A stretch of 64,000 bases of DNA from Bradyrhizobium sp. WSM1743 (GTDB lineage Bacteria; Pseudomonadota; Alphaproteobacteria; Rhizobiales; Xanthobacteraceae). Under the pieces are notes generated by a model, which saw only the letters and a program-made list of their open reading frames with translations, was not told the DNA's origin and searched no databases. Every line of letters starts with the position of its first letter. Position 1 is the stretch's first letter. This document shows, piece by piece, positions 34,603 to 44,090 of this stretch. The stretch is taken from contig NZ_AXAZ01000001.1 of NCBI RefSeq assembly GCF_000473065.1, positions 186,001 to 250,000 on the forward strand, in the 5' to 3' direction. The translations under genes and the position numbers were made by a program.

Positions 34603-35991
34603 TTACTTCACCGCAAGCCGCAAAAAGCTCATCACGCTGCCGAGCGCAGCAAAACCTGCGCCGAGCGCCAACGCCAGTGTCGCGCCGTCGTGTCCGGCGA
34701 GCGCGAAGCACAAAGCGGCGAGCGCCGCGCCGGTCGTCTGTCCCGTCAGGCGCGCGGTGGCGACGATGCCGGAGGCGCTGCCGCTGCGATGTGGCGGCGC
34801 GCTCGACATCACCGCCTTCATGTTCGGCGCCTGGAAGAAGCCGAACCCCATGCCGCAGATCACCATCCGCCAGATGATGTCGGCGATGGCGGGATTGGCC
34901 GGAAGCATCGCGAGCAGCGCCATGCCGAGGCCGAGCAGCACGAGCCCGATACCGCCGAGCAGGCCGACCGCGTGGCGGTCGGAGAGACGCCCTGCGATCG
35001 GCGCCATGATGCCGACCACCAGCGGCCATGGCGTCATGAAGAAGCCGGTCTCGACCTGCGAGCGGCCGAGCACGTCCTCGAAATAGAACGGCAGCGAGAC
35101 GAAGGCGAGGCCCTGGACTGCGAAGGAGCACACCGCCGTTGCCGCCGACAGCGCGAACATCGGCCTCGCGAACAGGTCGATCGGCAGCATCGGCGCGGGA
35201 TGATCGGCATGACGGCGGGTGAGGATGAAGCCGAGCACGAGGGCGGTGATCAGCTCGACGCCCACGACCACCGGCGACAGGTTATGCGCGGCGCTGCCGA
35301 TGCCCGTAATGAACAGGCTGAGGCAGGCGGCGGCGAGGAGCGCGCCGAGAAAATCGAAACCGTGGTCGGCGCGCGGCGTCTTCGGCAGCATCGCAATGCC
35401 GATGCCGATGGCGACGAGACCGAACGGAATGTTGACGGCGAACAGCCAGGGCCATGGACCGATCGCCAGGATGGCGGAAGCGATCGAGGGACCGAAGGTG
35501 AAAGCGGTCGCGACGACCAGCGCGTTGTGGCCGAAGCCGCGGCCGAGCATCCGGCCCGGATAGACGAAGCGCACCAGCGCCGTGTTGACGCTCATGATGC
35601 CGCTCGCCCCCAACCCTTGCAGCGTGCGCGCGACCAGGAGGCTCTCCAGCGACCATGCGACCGCGCAGAACAGCGAGGCGATGGTGAACAGGATGAGGCC
35701 GCCGAGATAGATGCGCTGGTGCCCGACGATCTCGCCGAGCGCGCCTAGCGGCAGCAGCGTCGCCACCAGCGCGATCTGGTAGACGTTGACCACCCAGACC
35801 GACTGCTCCGGGCTGACATGCAGATCGGCGGCGATGGCGGTCAGGGCGATGTTGGCGATCGCGGTGTCGAGCGAGGCCATCGCCAGCGCGGTGAAGATCG
35901 CGGCGATGGCCCAGCGCCGTTGCGTGGCCGGAAGTCCGTCGGCGATGGGGTGGTCGGGCTCTCGCGCGGCGGCAGGTAACGTGATTGTCAT
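34603..35991 (-). CDS. MFS drug-efflux-type transporter (DHA2/EmrB-like)
   Basis: 462 residues with 12-14 hydrophobic helices. RWAIAAIFTALAMASLDTAI followed by ANIALTAIAADLHVSPEQ is the start of EmrB/QacA-type exporters (the LDTAIANIALxxI motif). LLVARTLQGLGASGIMSVNT is motif C region of antiporters. Its stop is 5 bases from the radical SAM stop, convergent. Likely proton-driven export of toxic compounds; substrate unknown. ORF start ATG 35991 has no strong ribosome site. Confidence 0.85.
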   Translation of the reverse strand: MTITLPAAAREPDHPIADGLPATQRRWAIAAIFTALAMASLDTAIANIALTAIAADLHVSPEQSVWVVNVYQIALVATLLPLGALGEIVGHQRIYLGGLILFTIASLFCAVAWSLESLLVARTLQGLGASGIMSVNTALVRFVYPGRMLGRGFGHNALVVATAFTFGPSIASAILAIGPWPWLFAVNIPFGLVAIGIGIAMLPKTPRADHGFDFLGALLAAACLSLFITGIGSAAHNLSPVVVGVELITALVLGFILTRRHADHPAPMLPIDLFARPMFALSAATAVCSFAVQGLAFVSLPFYFEDVLGRSQVETGFFMTPWPLVVGIMAPIAGRLSDRHAVGLLGGIGLVLLGLGMALLAMLPANPAIADIIWRMVICGMGFGFFQAPNMKAVMSSAPPHRSGSASGIVATARLTGQTTGAALAALCFALAGHDGATLALALGAGFAALGSVMSFLRLAVK

Positions 35992-36456
35992 TGCGTTAGC
36001 GCGTTGCTCCGGCGGTGCGGCTATGCGTGTACTACGGCTCGGCGGCCGGCCACAGGCTCATGCGTGCATGCTGTGTATGCGCCGATGCCGGACGCACCGC
36101 GGAAAGGGCAAGGCGAGCGGGGCGCTTCGCCTGTTTTCGGTCCTGGTCACGACGTTCAAAACAAAAAGTCGAAAAACAACCCCATGCACAGTAGAAGCCC
36201 CCTTGATCGATAAGGGGATTTTCGAACTGCCTTGCGACGACATTCGCGGCCGCGTTCAAGTTGACCCGTCGGGCAAAACACTGGCGGGACGTCCCGGCTT
36301 CGGCCTCGAACATTCCAGCCAGTTGTCGCCAGGTGATAACGCCCGGCCGGCCGACGCCGCGACAGCCGTGGCGGTCACGCCAGCCGCCGATCCCGACGCA
36401 CTTGCGTCATGGTCTGATCGACCAACGATAACGGGCTTGCGGCTGTCGACTCGCCG
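35992..36456. other. Region without supported gene; weak terminator-like hairpin
   Basis: CCCCTTGATCGATAAGGGGATTTT near 36199-36221 can form a six-base stem followed by T residues. Open frames here have no ribosome site or family resemblance. Probably regulatory or remnant DNA. Confidence 0.35.
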
Positions 36457-36642
36457 CTACTGCCAAATTCGGCGCGGCATCGGCCCGATACCAGTGACTT
36501 TTGAACGTCTGCGGATTCGTTTTTCCTCGGCCTTTTCCAGTCGGGTACGAAGGTTCTGAAGCTCTGCCAATTGAGAGCTGAGCGATGAGACACGTTGACG
36601 CAGAATCACAATACGGTCGCACACCTGACCACGAGTACTCAT
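36457..36642 (-). CDS. Small coiled-coil-type hypothetical protein, paralogue of 18365-18532
   Basis: 61 residues. MSTRGQVCDRIVILRQRVSS then LSSQLAELQNLRTRLEKAEE, with a basic tail (KRIRRRSKVTGIGPMPRR). Helical and basic. The centre matches the gene at 18365-18532 (QLAELxxLRxRxxxAEE). Conserved short proteins of this type are frequent in Bradyrhizobium. No strong ribosome site is seen upstream. Confidence 0.5.
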   Translation of the reverse strand: MSTRGQVCDRIVILRQRVSSLSSQLAELQNLRTRLEKAEEKRIRRRSKVTGIGPMPRRIWQ

Positions 36643-36869
36643 GACGCGCCCCTAAACTGTGACTGTTAAAAAAGACCGACGTGGGCGAGAAAACAAAAGG
36701 AGCTTAAGCCTATTGGTCCAAATGACCGTAGCACGGGTTCATTCACAAGATGTGAAATAGCTGACACGCACGGCAGGAGACGCGTGGCCCGACCGCGCGG
36801 AGCACTGTTGGATCGTGATTTCGAGCGAGAGCCCCAAGTCGATTCCGAGTTCGTCTGCGGAAAACCGCG

Positions 36870-36950
36870 CTAGAGTACAAGCCCGAGCGCCAACCAGGTT
36901 GCAACAGACAAGCAGACGCCAATTCCCAAATACGGCAATGCAATGCGCAT
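36870..36950 (-). CDS. Putative 26-residue membrane peptide
   Basis: ATG at 36950 is preceded by a good ribosome site (GAGGAGTGACCG). The frame reads MRIALPYLGIGVCLSVATWL then ALGLVL and stops: one hydrophobic helix with a positive N-terminal residue. Too short for standard gene finders. The ribosome site and the helix are the only support. Confidence 0.35.
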   Translation of the reverse strand: MRIALPYLGIGVCLSVATWLALGLVL

Positions 36951-37949
36951 CGGTCACTCCTCGGCTCCGAGACGCGACGAGAACACGGTCAGATACGCAT
37001 ATTCGCAGCGCTGTGCCTATATTCCATGCGATGTACGAGCTTTGGCGTGTAACCGCTGGAAGGCAGCGCGCATGATTGAAATCCAGTGCAATGAAGCAAG
37101 ACTGCCTACCGGAGTGCGGACGAAGTCCGATTGGGCGTTATTGCCGGGTTACCGCGCTGGTGAGGCGGGTAAAGCTGGGCCGTCGGCTGGACCGCCGCAG
37201 TTCCCCACTCTTATTTCGAGCGCCCGTTCTGGTTCAAACGAATAATTCAATTTCATTAAAAATTGCGATTTAATTTAGAAAACGAGACGTTGTAAACGTT
37301 AGCGCCACATCCTGCGCGAACCCGCAAAATCCAGGGAGGGGCATGTGGCTCGGTGCTTAGCTATCGGTCATGGCGAAGGCAGCGTTCACGCCGCCACGAG
37401 GCGGAGCGCATTTCACGGTCCGCTTCTCAGTGGTTCGAGAGCCGAGTTCGAGCTGCAGATGCAGGTCTCCCGTGGAGGAGGGCGATCGCATCTGAGAGCT
37501 TTCCCTGTTGCATCCTTCGAGACACAAGCTTCAGGCGGGCTCATCAGGACGAGGATGGAGTGCGCGGCAGCAGTTTCAACGGGCACTGACGCTGATTAGC
37601 CTCATCCTGAGGAGGCGCGTAAGCGCCGTCTCGAAGGACGAGGCGTGTGCGCTGGCCGCCGCAACGAGTCATATGCGATTAGCCCTGGCATGGAGAAGGA
37701 GCCTTGTTCGGCGCAGCGAGTGCGTTCCGGGCAGGTGGGGGTCCCACACCGGCGGGCGCACCCAAATGATTTAATTTGACTTTGCATTTGGCCAAAATTA
37801 TATGGATTTTAATTGATTTATTCATTTAATTCGAGCGCCTCGCCGCGCCGGGACATCGTTACGATCCACGCGTGTCATCGGGTGCCGAAACCATGCGAAC
37901 AGGCCGAGCGATCGCTCCATTGGAGTTGCTCTCGAGAGAGGCGTGATGC
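36951..37949. other. Gene-poor region with dispersed repeat
   Basis: No supported gene over about 1 kb. It contains an AT-rich part at 37245-37290 and 37765-37835 (possible promoter for the coiled-coil gene) and a family D repeat at 37513-37645. Several open frames of 60-90 codons have no ribosome site or family resemblance. Confidence 0.45.
37513..37645. repeat. Dispersed repeat, family D (copy 1)
   Basis: TCCTTCGAGACACAAGCTTC at the left and GCCGTCTCGAAGGACGAGGC at the right form inverted arms around AGCCTCATCCTGAGGAG. Similar copies lie at 42013-42135 and 56237-56371. The inner part (GCAGCAGTTTCAACGG) is shared with the 42 kb copy. Confidence 0.75.
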
Positions 37950-39584
37950 ATGCGCCGATCAATCGACACTGCGCCCAGGGATGGAGAAAACATCTGGATA
38001 GAAGATGCGGCGGGGGCTGTTGAAGCCGGTCACTGGTCGCCCAAGGCGGGTGGATGGGTTGGGAAGGACGGCTCTCCAATCTGCTTTTCACCGACCCATT
38101 GGTATCCCGAAACCGATGATGTCGATCCGGAGGACGAAAAATCGGGCAGTTCGCTCGCTGCAGCGGTCGTTCTGGTCCCCGTCATCTTCGTTGGGGTGGC
38201 CCTGCTCGGTGCGTTCGACCCGTTCAAGGCACAACCGGTTCCGGAAATGACGCGCATCAACGGCGAGAGCGCCGTCGCCCTCAGCCAGCGGTCGGAAATC
38301 GCGACCGGATCGCTAGCAGTCCTTCAGCGCGACACGACCGAGGCGCTGATGCTGGCGGTGCCGGCAAGCGCGGTGCGTGCTGGGCAAGGGCCTGACGCAG
38401 ACGCTCCGCGCAGTGACGCACTCGCCGGTGAGCTGGCCGGCGCGCGCAAGGAGCTTGACGAGGCGGTCCAGCGCACGCGCACGGCGGAAATGGTTGCGGA
38501 GGAGCTGCGGCAGTCCCTTCAACAGGAGCAAGCCCGCAGCGCCGCTTTCGCGGACGAGCTTGCCGGAACCCGCCGCGAAATCGAGGCCCGTATCGCGCAG
38601 GCGCACAACGCGGAGGAGGTGGCCGCGCAGCACAGAGATGCGGCGGCGCGGGAGATCGCTGAACTGCAGCAGTCGTTGCAGCAGGAGCGGGAAAAGAGCG
38701 CCGTCCTGACGAAGCGGATGAGCGCCGCGCAGGCGGTAGCGGCAAGCGCCGAGCAGGAACGCTACGAGGCGCAGTCACGCGCAGCGGCGCTCGCAAGCGA
38801 ACTTGCCGGCATACCTCGCGGATCGCTCACGGCCGACGGTGCGGCGGCGGAGCAAAGCGAGGCGGCGGGACAGGAGATCGCGGAATTGCGGCAGTCGCTG
38901 CAGCAGGAGCGCGAAAGGAACGCAGCCCTCGCGCAACAGGCGGACACCGCGCGGTCGGCAACGGCGAATGCTGAGCAACAACGCCGTGCCCTCGAAGAGG
39001 CCCAGGCTCACGCTGCCGCGCTGGCCAGCGACCTCGCGGAAACGCGCCGGGACATCGAAATCCTGAACGGGCAATTGCGCGAGGCGAACGATGCGGCCTC
39101 GCAGCAGAGACAGGCAGCAAACCGAGAGATCGCCGAACTGCGGCAGTCACTGCACCAGGAGCGGAGCAGGACTGAAGCCAGGGAGAGAGACCTCGCCTCG
39201 GTATCGCGCCTCACCGATGAGCGCGCCCCGGTGGAGCAAAGAAACCAAGGCCCGATCCTGTCGACGGCGCAGAACGGGGTCGCAGCGGAGCCGCCGATGA
39301 GTCCAGGTCAAAACGAGGTGGAGGACCGATTGATCCCGCGTGCCAGAGCGTTGCTCGATCAGGGCAATATTGGTGCAGCGCGGATTGTGCTCGAGCTCGC
39401 TGCTGAGAAGAACATTGCGCAGGCGACCTTCATGCTCGCGGAGACATACGATCCGGCGGTTCTGTCCGCTTGGGGTGCCTATGGAACGCGCGGCGAGGCG
39501 GCTAAGGCGCGAGAGCTCTACGCGAAGGCACAGAGGAGCGGTATTCGCGAAGCCAAGCAGCGACTGGATGCATTGCATCACTGA
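37950..39584 (+). CDS. Membrane-anchored coiled-coil protein with Sel1-like C-terminal end
   Basis: 544 residues. The N terminus (IDTAPRDGENIWIEDAAGAV, CFSPTHWYPETDD) resembles DUF551-type domains. One membrane helix follows (about 68-88, AAAVVLVPVIFVGVALLGAF). Residues 130-420 are a long coiled coil built from repeats of the kind EIAELRQSLQQERERNAALA, four to five units. The C-terminal 90 residues (LIPRARALLDQGNIGAARIV, AKARELYAKAQRSGIREAKQ) look like Sel1/TPR helices. Probably an inner-membrane scaffold with a periplasmic or cytoplasmic rod. Lies first in a group of genes with TAXI, VasI-like and DsrE-like proteins. Confidence 0.75.
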   Translation: MRRSIDTAPRDGENIWIEDAAGAVEAGHWSPKAGGWVGKDGSPICFSPTHWYPETDDVDPEDEKSGSSLAAAVVLVPVIFVGVALLGAFDPFKAQPVPEMTRINGESAVALSQRSEIATGSLAVLQRDTTEALMLAVPASAVRAGQGPDADAPRSDALAGELAGARKELDEAVQRTRTAEMVAEELRQSLQQEQARSAAFADELAGTRREIEARIAQAHNAEEVAAQHRDAAAREIAELQQSLQQEREKSAVLTKRMSAAQAVAASAEQERYEAQSRAAALASELAGIPRGSLTADGAAAEQSEAAGQEIAELRQSLQQERERNAALAQQADTARSATANAEQQRRALEEAQAHAAALASDLAETRRDIEILNGQLREANDAASQQRQAANREIAELRQSLHQERSRTEARERDLASVSRLTDERAPVEQRNQGPILSTAQNGVAAEPPMSPGQNEVEDRLIPRARALLDQGNIGAARIVLELAAEKNIAQATFMLAETYDPAVLSAWGAYGTRGEAAKARELYAKAQRSGIREAKQRLDALHH

Positions 39585-39645
39585 GAGTGGGCTTTTGCAT
39601 TTACTGGGACGCGTGGTTGCGGTGGGTCATCCGGAAAGGAACGAC

Positions 39646-40691
39646 ATGAACAAGGTGCCAAGGTCGCTCTCGTCGCTCTCACTCGCCGCACTGGTGGCGA
39701 TTGCCATGCTGCTTCAACCGGCTTGCCTGGAAGCACAAACCGCAAGAACCGCCAAGGCGGACGCACAAATAGCCCAACGGCCGCTCCCTCAGGAGAGCGA
39801 AAAGGACCGGATGAACGCCTGGACCGTCGGGCTCGCCGGCGGCCTGCTCGAGGGCGCGCCGATCCGCCTCGCCGCAGAAATGGCCCGTGTCGTCGACGAC
39901 GGAGCAGAGCTGCATCTCTTGCCGATCGTCACCCGGGGCGCCACCGATAATCTGAATGCGCTGCTCTATCTGCGTGGTGTCGATACCGCCATCATCAATT
40001 CCGACGCGCTCGACGAGTACAAGCTTCAGGTTCCGCAGATCCAAAGCCGCATCGCTTACTTGCTCAATTTGTTCCCGTCCGAGTTGCACATTTTCGTGCG
40101 GCCGGAGATCACGAGCCTGCAGGATCTCGCCGGCAAAAAAGTGAACTTCAATACCCAGGGCACCGCAGCCGCGCCTATTCCGGACCGCTGATCTTCAGCC
40201 GCCTCGGCATCGACGTCGACAAGACGTTCATTCCGCATCAGCTTGCCTTGGAACAGATGCGCAAGGGTGAGATGTCGGCCGTCGTGTTCATCACGTCGAA
40301 ACCGGTCGACGCCTTCGTACGCGGTCGTTGGGAGGCTGGATTCAAGTTTCTCCCCGTCCACTACGACAGGAGATTCGAGGACTATTATCTGCCCGCGACG
40401 TTGGACGCGATCGAGTATCCCAATCTGATCAAGCAGGGCGAGCGGGTCTCTACCATCGCGGTGCCGACAGCGCTCGTTGCGTTCAACTGGCGGCCAGGCT
40501 CGAATCGCTATCAACGCGTGGCGCGCCTCGTCGACCACCTATTCTCGCGAATTGACCGCCTGCAGGCGCCAGGCTTTGATCCGAAATGGCGTTCGATCAA
40601 TCTCGCCGCAACCATCCCGGGGCTCACCCGCTTCCAAGCCGCGCAGGAATGGCTGCATCGCAAGGCGCACAGTGCCCAGGCGAAGCCATGA
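39646..40691 (+). pseudogene. TAXI-family TRAP solute-binding protein, frameshifted
   Basis: Signal peptide (SLSLAALVAIAMLLQPACLE) behind GGAAAGGAACGAC, then the TAXI region GAPIRLAAEMARVVDDGAEL, RGATDNLNALLYLRGVDTAI and LQDLAGKKVNFNTQGTAAA. There the frame runs into a stop (PIPDR*). The expected continuation (YSGPLIFSRLGIDVDKTFIP to KAHSAQAKP) is in another frame and ends at 40691. One base missing, or two extra, near 40173 explains the break. Intact it would be a periplasmic binding protein for TRAP uptake, but no TRAP permease gene is beside it. Confidence 0.8.
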
Positions 40692-41316
40692 AAATTGCCG
40701 CTCCTCCGCTCGCCGTCGCCTTCAACGTTGCCTGCGGAATTGCCTACGCGCAAAGCACGAGCGATTCCGTGGAAACACTTCGGGCTTGCTCGGCGATGGA
40801 CGGATCAGCCCGGCTGGAATGTCTTCAGGATTCATCACGCAAATCTCCACCGCCTGCCCGGCGGGTGTCGGACGATAACTGGCTGGTCAGCGAGACCACC
40901 TCGCCAGTCGACTATTCGCCGATCGTCACCGCCACCACATCTTCTGTCAGCGGCCCGGATGGAGCCGCGATGCAGCTCGCGATCCACTGCCGCAGAGGCC
41001 GCACCGAAGTCACAGTCGCCGGACCGGCGCTGTCACCGCGCGCCAGCGAGTACATCATCTCCTTTCGGCTGAAGCGGATACGCCAATGCAACTCACGGCA
41101 GCTTCGCCGTCATTCGGCTCCGGCGTCGCTTTGGGAGGCGACGTCGTAAAGTTGCTGAACGCGCTACCCGAGGACGGTCACATCGTTGTGCGCCTTTTCA
41201 CGCGCACAGGTCCGGTGCAAGACGGACAATTCCTGCTCAGCGGATTCGAAAACGTGCGCAAGAAAATGGCGGCTGCATGCAAATGGCCACATACCGTCGC
41301 CAGACCGGGAAGGTGA
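40688..41316 (+). pseudogene. VasI/TagO-like exported protein, frameshifted
   Basis: Begins inside the stop of the preceding gene (ATGA). Signal peptide PPLAVAFNVACGIAYAQ, then ETLRACSAMDGSARLECLQD and DNWLVSETTSPVDYSPIVTA, which resemble VasI/TagO proteins linked to type VI secretion. The first frame reads to YIISFRL and then wrong residues; the second frame, from MQLTAASPSFGSGVALGGDV to MAAACKWPH, fits as continuation. A single-base deletion near 41073 separates them. No other T6SS gene is in the window. Confidence 0.65.
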
Positions 41317-41341
41317 TGGTCAGGGAACGGGGAGACACGAG

Positions 41342-41959
41342 ATGAGCAATCTGAAGTTGGCGATGGCAGTCATCAGCGGCTTGGCGATGCTGCTTCTGGT
41401 CGGACCAAGCGCGCAGGCGCAACAGGACAACCAGCTGAATCCGCAGTCGAGCGCGAAGAGCCAAGTGAGCTATTCCAAGCATTCGGTCAGACAGAAGCAG
41501 GCGAGCAAGCCGAGGCAGGATCACGCGACCAAGCAGAACGCTGCGCAGGACACGAGGGTGGCCGAGGCGACAAAAACCGAGAGTGCGAAGCAGCCGCACC
41601 GGCTGATCCTGCAGGTCAATTCCAACGAACCTGCGATGATGAACCTCACGCTCAACAATGCGACCAACGTCGCGCAATATTACCGCGATCTCGGTGAACC
41701 AGTGTCGATCGAGGTTGTCACCTTTGGCCCCGGTCTTCACATGCTGCGCGACGATACCTCGCCCGTAAAGCCACGCATCGAGGTGCTCGCGATGAGCAAT
41801 CCCGAAATCTCCTTCAAAGCCTGCGGCAACACCCAGGAAAACATGCGTAAGGCGGAGAGCAAGGACATCAATCTGATCCCACAGGCGACGGTGGTCAAAT
41901 CGGGTGTCGTCCGCGTCATGGAGCTGCAGGAACAGGGCTGGAGCTACGTCAAACCGTGA
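41342..41959 (+). CDS. Exported DsrE-family-like protein
   Basis: 205 residues with signal peptide (LAMAVISGLAMLLLVGPSAQ, cut near AQA). A Gln/Lys/Ser-rich linker follows, and then a DsrE/DsrF-like domain: RLILQVNSNEPAMMNLTLNN, GEPVSIEVVTFGPGLHMLRD, VLAMSNPEISFKACGNTQEN. Cys is kept in FKACGNT, the usual site of the sulfur-binding Cys in that fold. Start ATG 41342 follows GGGGAG. Periplasmic sulfur or redox role is inferred. Last gene of the group beginning at 37950. Confidence 0.7.
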   Translation: MSNLKLAMAVISGLAMLLLVGPSAQAQQDNQLNPQSSAKSQVSYSKHSVRQKQASKPRQDHATKQNAAQDTRVAEATKTESAKQPHRLILQVNSNEPAMMNLTLNNATNVAQYYRDLGEPVSIEVVTFGPGLHMLRDDTSPVKPRIEVLAMSNPEISFKACGNTQENMRKAESKDINLIPQATVVKSGVVRVMELQEQGWSYVKP

Positions 41960-42012
41960 GGTCCGGCGGCAAACCCAAGACAGTTGCATATGAAAGTGGT
42001 TGCCCTGCGGCC

Positions 42013-42135
42013 CATCCTTCGAGACGCCCGCTTTGGCGGGAGGGCGGAGTGTGCGGTAGCAGTTTCAACGGCCCCGATGCCAATTAGCCTCATCCTGAGG
42101 AGACCGCGGAGCGGGGCGTCTCGAAGGACGAGGCG
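42013..42135. repeat. Dispersed repeat, family D (copy 2)
   Basis: ATCCTTCGAGACGCCCGCTT and its inverse GGCGTCTCGAAGGACGAGGC frame AGCCTCATCCTGAGGAG. Shares GCAGTTTCAACGG with the copy at 37513-37645. Confidence 0.75.
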
Positions 42136-42229
42136 CTTGCTCGGGCCGCTTCAAGAGATCATACGTGATAGCCCTGCCGGCATCGGAACCGCACGCGTTA
42201 GCGGGCCGAGGCGATTCAGGCACCCGCCT

Positions 42230-42973
42230 CTAGAACTGGTACCTCCGCAAGCCCCCATCCACCGGGATCACCGTGCCCGTGATGTAGCGCGCCACCGGTG
42301 AGGCCAGAAACACCGCGAGCGCGGCGAGGTCTTCCGGCTCGCCCCAATAGCCGACCGGGATTTCTTCTTCCGCAAAACGCTCGCGATAATCTGGCGGATA
42401 GTTGCGCCGGATCTGTTCGCTCATGATGCGGCCGGGCGGGATGCAGTTGATGGTGATGCCGTGCGCGCCGATCTCGCGCGACAGGCCCTTGGCCCAGGCG
42501 TGCACGGCGGCCTTGGCGGCGAAGGCGGCGTTGAGGCCTTCCGGCTCGGACTTGCCGGTGATGTTGACGATGCGGCCCCATTTGCGTTCGATCATCTGCG
42601 GCAGCAGCGCGTGCGCGATGCGCCGGTAGCTGGTGAAGTTCAGCGCGATCGCCTCGTCCCATTTGCTGTCGGGCGCATCGACGGGCAGGGGACGGCTGCC
42701 ACCGGCGTTGTTGACGAGGATGTCGACATGGCCGAGCTCCTTCAGCGCAAAGGCCGCGATGTTCTCGGCGGCGTCCTTGGCCATCACGTCCTGCGCGAAC
42801 GGCGTGATCAATCCGCCTCCAACTTCGTTCACCAGCTCGGCGAGCAGGTCGGTGCGCCGCGCCACGCCGACCACGCGCACGCCTTCGGCGGCGAGGCCCC
42901 TGGCAATGGCGCGGCCGATGCCGATGCTCGCGCCCGTGACGACAGCGGTTTTCGATTTGAGCCCGAGGTCCAT
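42230..42973 (-). CDS. SDR-family oxidoreductase with Phe at the catalytic Tyr position
   Basis: 247 residues. KTAVVTGASIGIGRAIARGL is the NAD(P) motif and DILVNNAGGSRPLP the NNAG motif. The active-site segment reads NAAFAAKAAVHAWAKGLSRE: the Lys is kept but Phe (codon TTC) stands where YxxxK has Tyr. Ser in NITGKSEP is near the expected site. Start ATG 42973. The protein may be inactive as a classical dehydrogenase or act differently. The family (3-oxoacyl-ACP reductase-like) is clear; the substrate is not. Confidence 0.8.
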   Translation of the reverse strand: MDLGLKSKTAVVTGASIGIGRAIARGLAAEGVRVVGVARRTDLLAELVNEVGGGLITPFAQDVMAKDAAENIAAFALKELGHVDILVNNAGGSRPLPVDAPDSKWDEAIALNFTSYRRIAHALLPQMIERKWGRIVNITGKSEPEGLNAAFAAKAAVHAWAKGLSREIGAHGITINCIPPGRIMSEQIRRNYPPDYRERFAEEEIPVGYWGEPEDLAALAVFLASPVARYITGTVIPVDGGLRRYQF

Positions 42974-43120
42974 TGTCACACGCTCTCTTGGTTGTTGCTT
43001 TTGCTTTTTGCCGTTCGTGTCCTGCCCTGTCCCGGGGGCTTGCGAATTGCCCGACCGGGACGTGCAGTGGTAACCAAGAGCTCTGGCGAAGGAAACACGA
43101 AAAAGAAAAGGCGTCGAAGG

Positions 43121-43891
43121 ATGGTCTGGGATCCGCAGCAATATCTGAAGTTTTCCGGCCATCGGCTCCGGCCCGCCGTCGATCTGTTGATGCGGATTCC
43201 GGATTTTGCTCCGCGCGCAATCGCCGATCTCGGCGCCGGCGCCGGCAATGTCACCAGATTGATAAGGGAGCGCTGGCCGGATGCACGTGTGACCGGCGTC
43301 GAGGGCTCGGCGGAGATGGTTGCCGCGGGACGGAAGGCCGCGCCCGACGTGGAATGGTCACATGAGGATCTCGGCCATTGGAATCCCACTGGGCAGTACG
43401 ACCTGATCTATTCCAATGCCGCACTGCACTGGCTGCCCAATCATGCGGCACTGTTTCCGTCGCTGATGGAGAAGGTGGCGCGTGGCGGCATGCTCGCGGT
43501 GCAGATGCCGCGCAATTTTCTCGCGCCTTCGCATGTGCTGATCGGCGAGACCGCGCTTGACGGTCCGTGGCGGTCCAAGGTGGAGCATCTCGTCACCCCG
43601 CCGCCTGTCGAGGGGCCTGCCTTCTATCACGATCTGCTCGCGCCGATGTCGGCCAACATCGACATCTGGGAGACCGAATATCTGCAAGTGCTCGAAGGCG
43701 AGAACCCGGTGAAGGAATGGACCAAGGGGACCTGGCTGACGCGCTATCTCGATGTCCTGCAAGGCGATGAGAAGGCCGCGTTCGAAGCCGCCTATGGTAT
43801 GCGCGTCGCAAAGGCCTATCCGAAGAATGCGGCGGGGCAGACGCTGTTCCCGTTCCGGCGCCTCTTCATGGTTGCCCAGCGCAAAGGCTGA
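43121..43891 (+). CDS. tam: Trans-aconitate 2-methyltransferase
   Basis: 256 residues starting MVWDPQQYLKFSGHRLRPAV, the standard start of Tam. AIADLGAGAGNVTRLIRERW is the SAM-binding motif I; DLIYSNAALHWLPNHAALFP and GGMLAVQMPRNFLAPSHVLI are conserved in Tam. Methylates trans-aconitate, which otherwise inhibits aconitase in the TCA cycle; cytoplasmic. GAAGG before the ATG is the likely ribosome site. Divergent from the SDR gene. Confidence 0.88.
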   Translation: MVWDPQQYLKFSGHRLRPAVDLLMRIPDFAPRAIADLGAGAGNVTRLIRERWPDARVTGVEGSAEMVAAGRKAAPDVEWSHEDLGHWNPTGQYDLIYSNAALHWLPNHAALFPSLMEKVARGGMLAVQMPRNFLAPSHVLIGETALDGPWRSKVEHLVTPPPVEGPAFYHDLLAPMSANIDIWETEYLQVLEGENPVKEWTKGTWLTRYLDVLQGDEKAAFEAAYGMRVAKAYPKNAAGQTLFPFRRLFMVAQRKG

Positions 43892-44090
43892 TGGCACTGC
43901 CGCAATGCGGCATAAGCGCTCGTTCCCTTGAACTTGCGCGGGCGCCGGGTTGCGCATCCGGCGGTCGTCAAGTTAGCTTGGCTTCGGCAAAATTGGGCTT
44001 AGGTCTAGTTGTTCGGGTGGCGGATTGCTGCCACTACTGACCTGAAAAACAAAAAAGAACCCGCTTCAGAGGTTATTGGGAGGTACCTTC

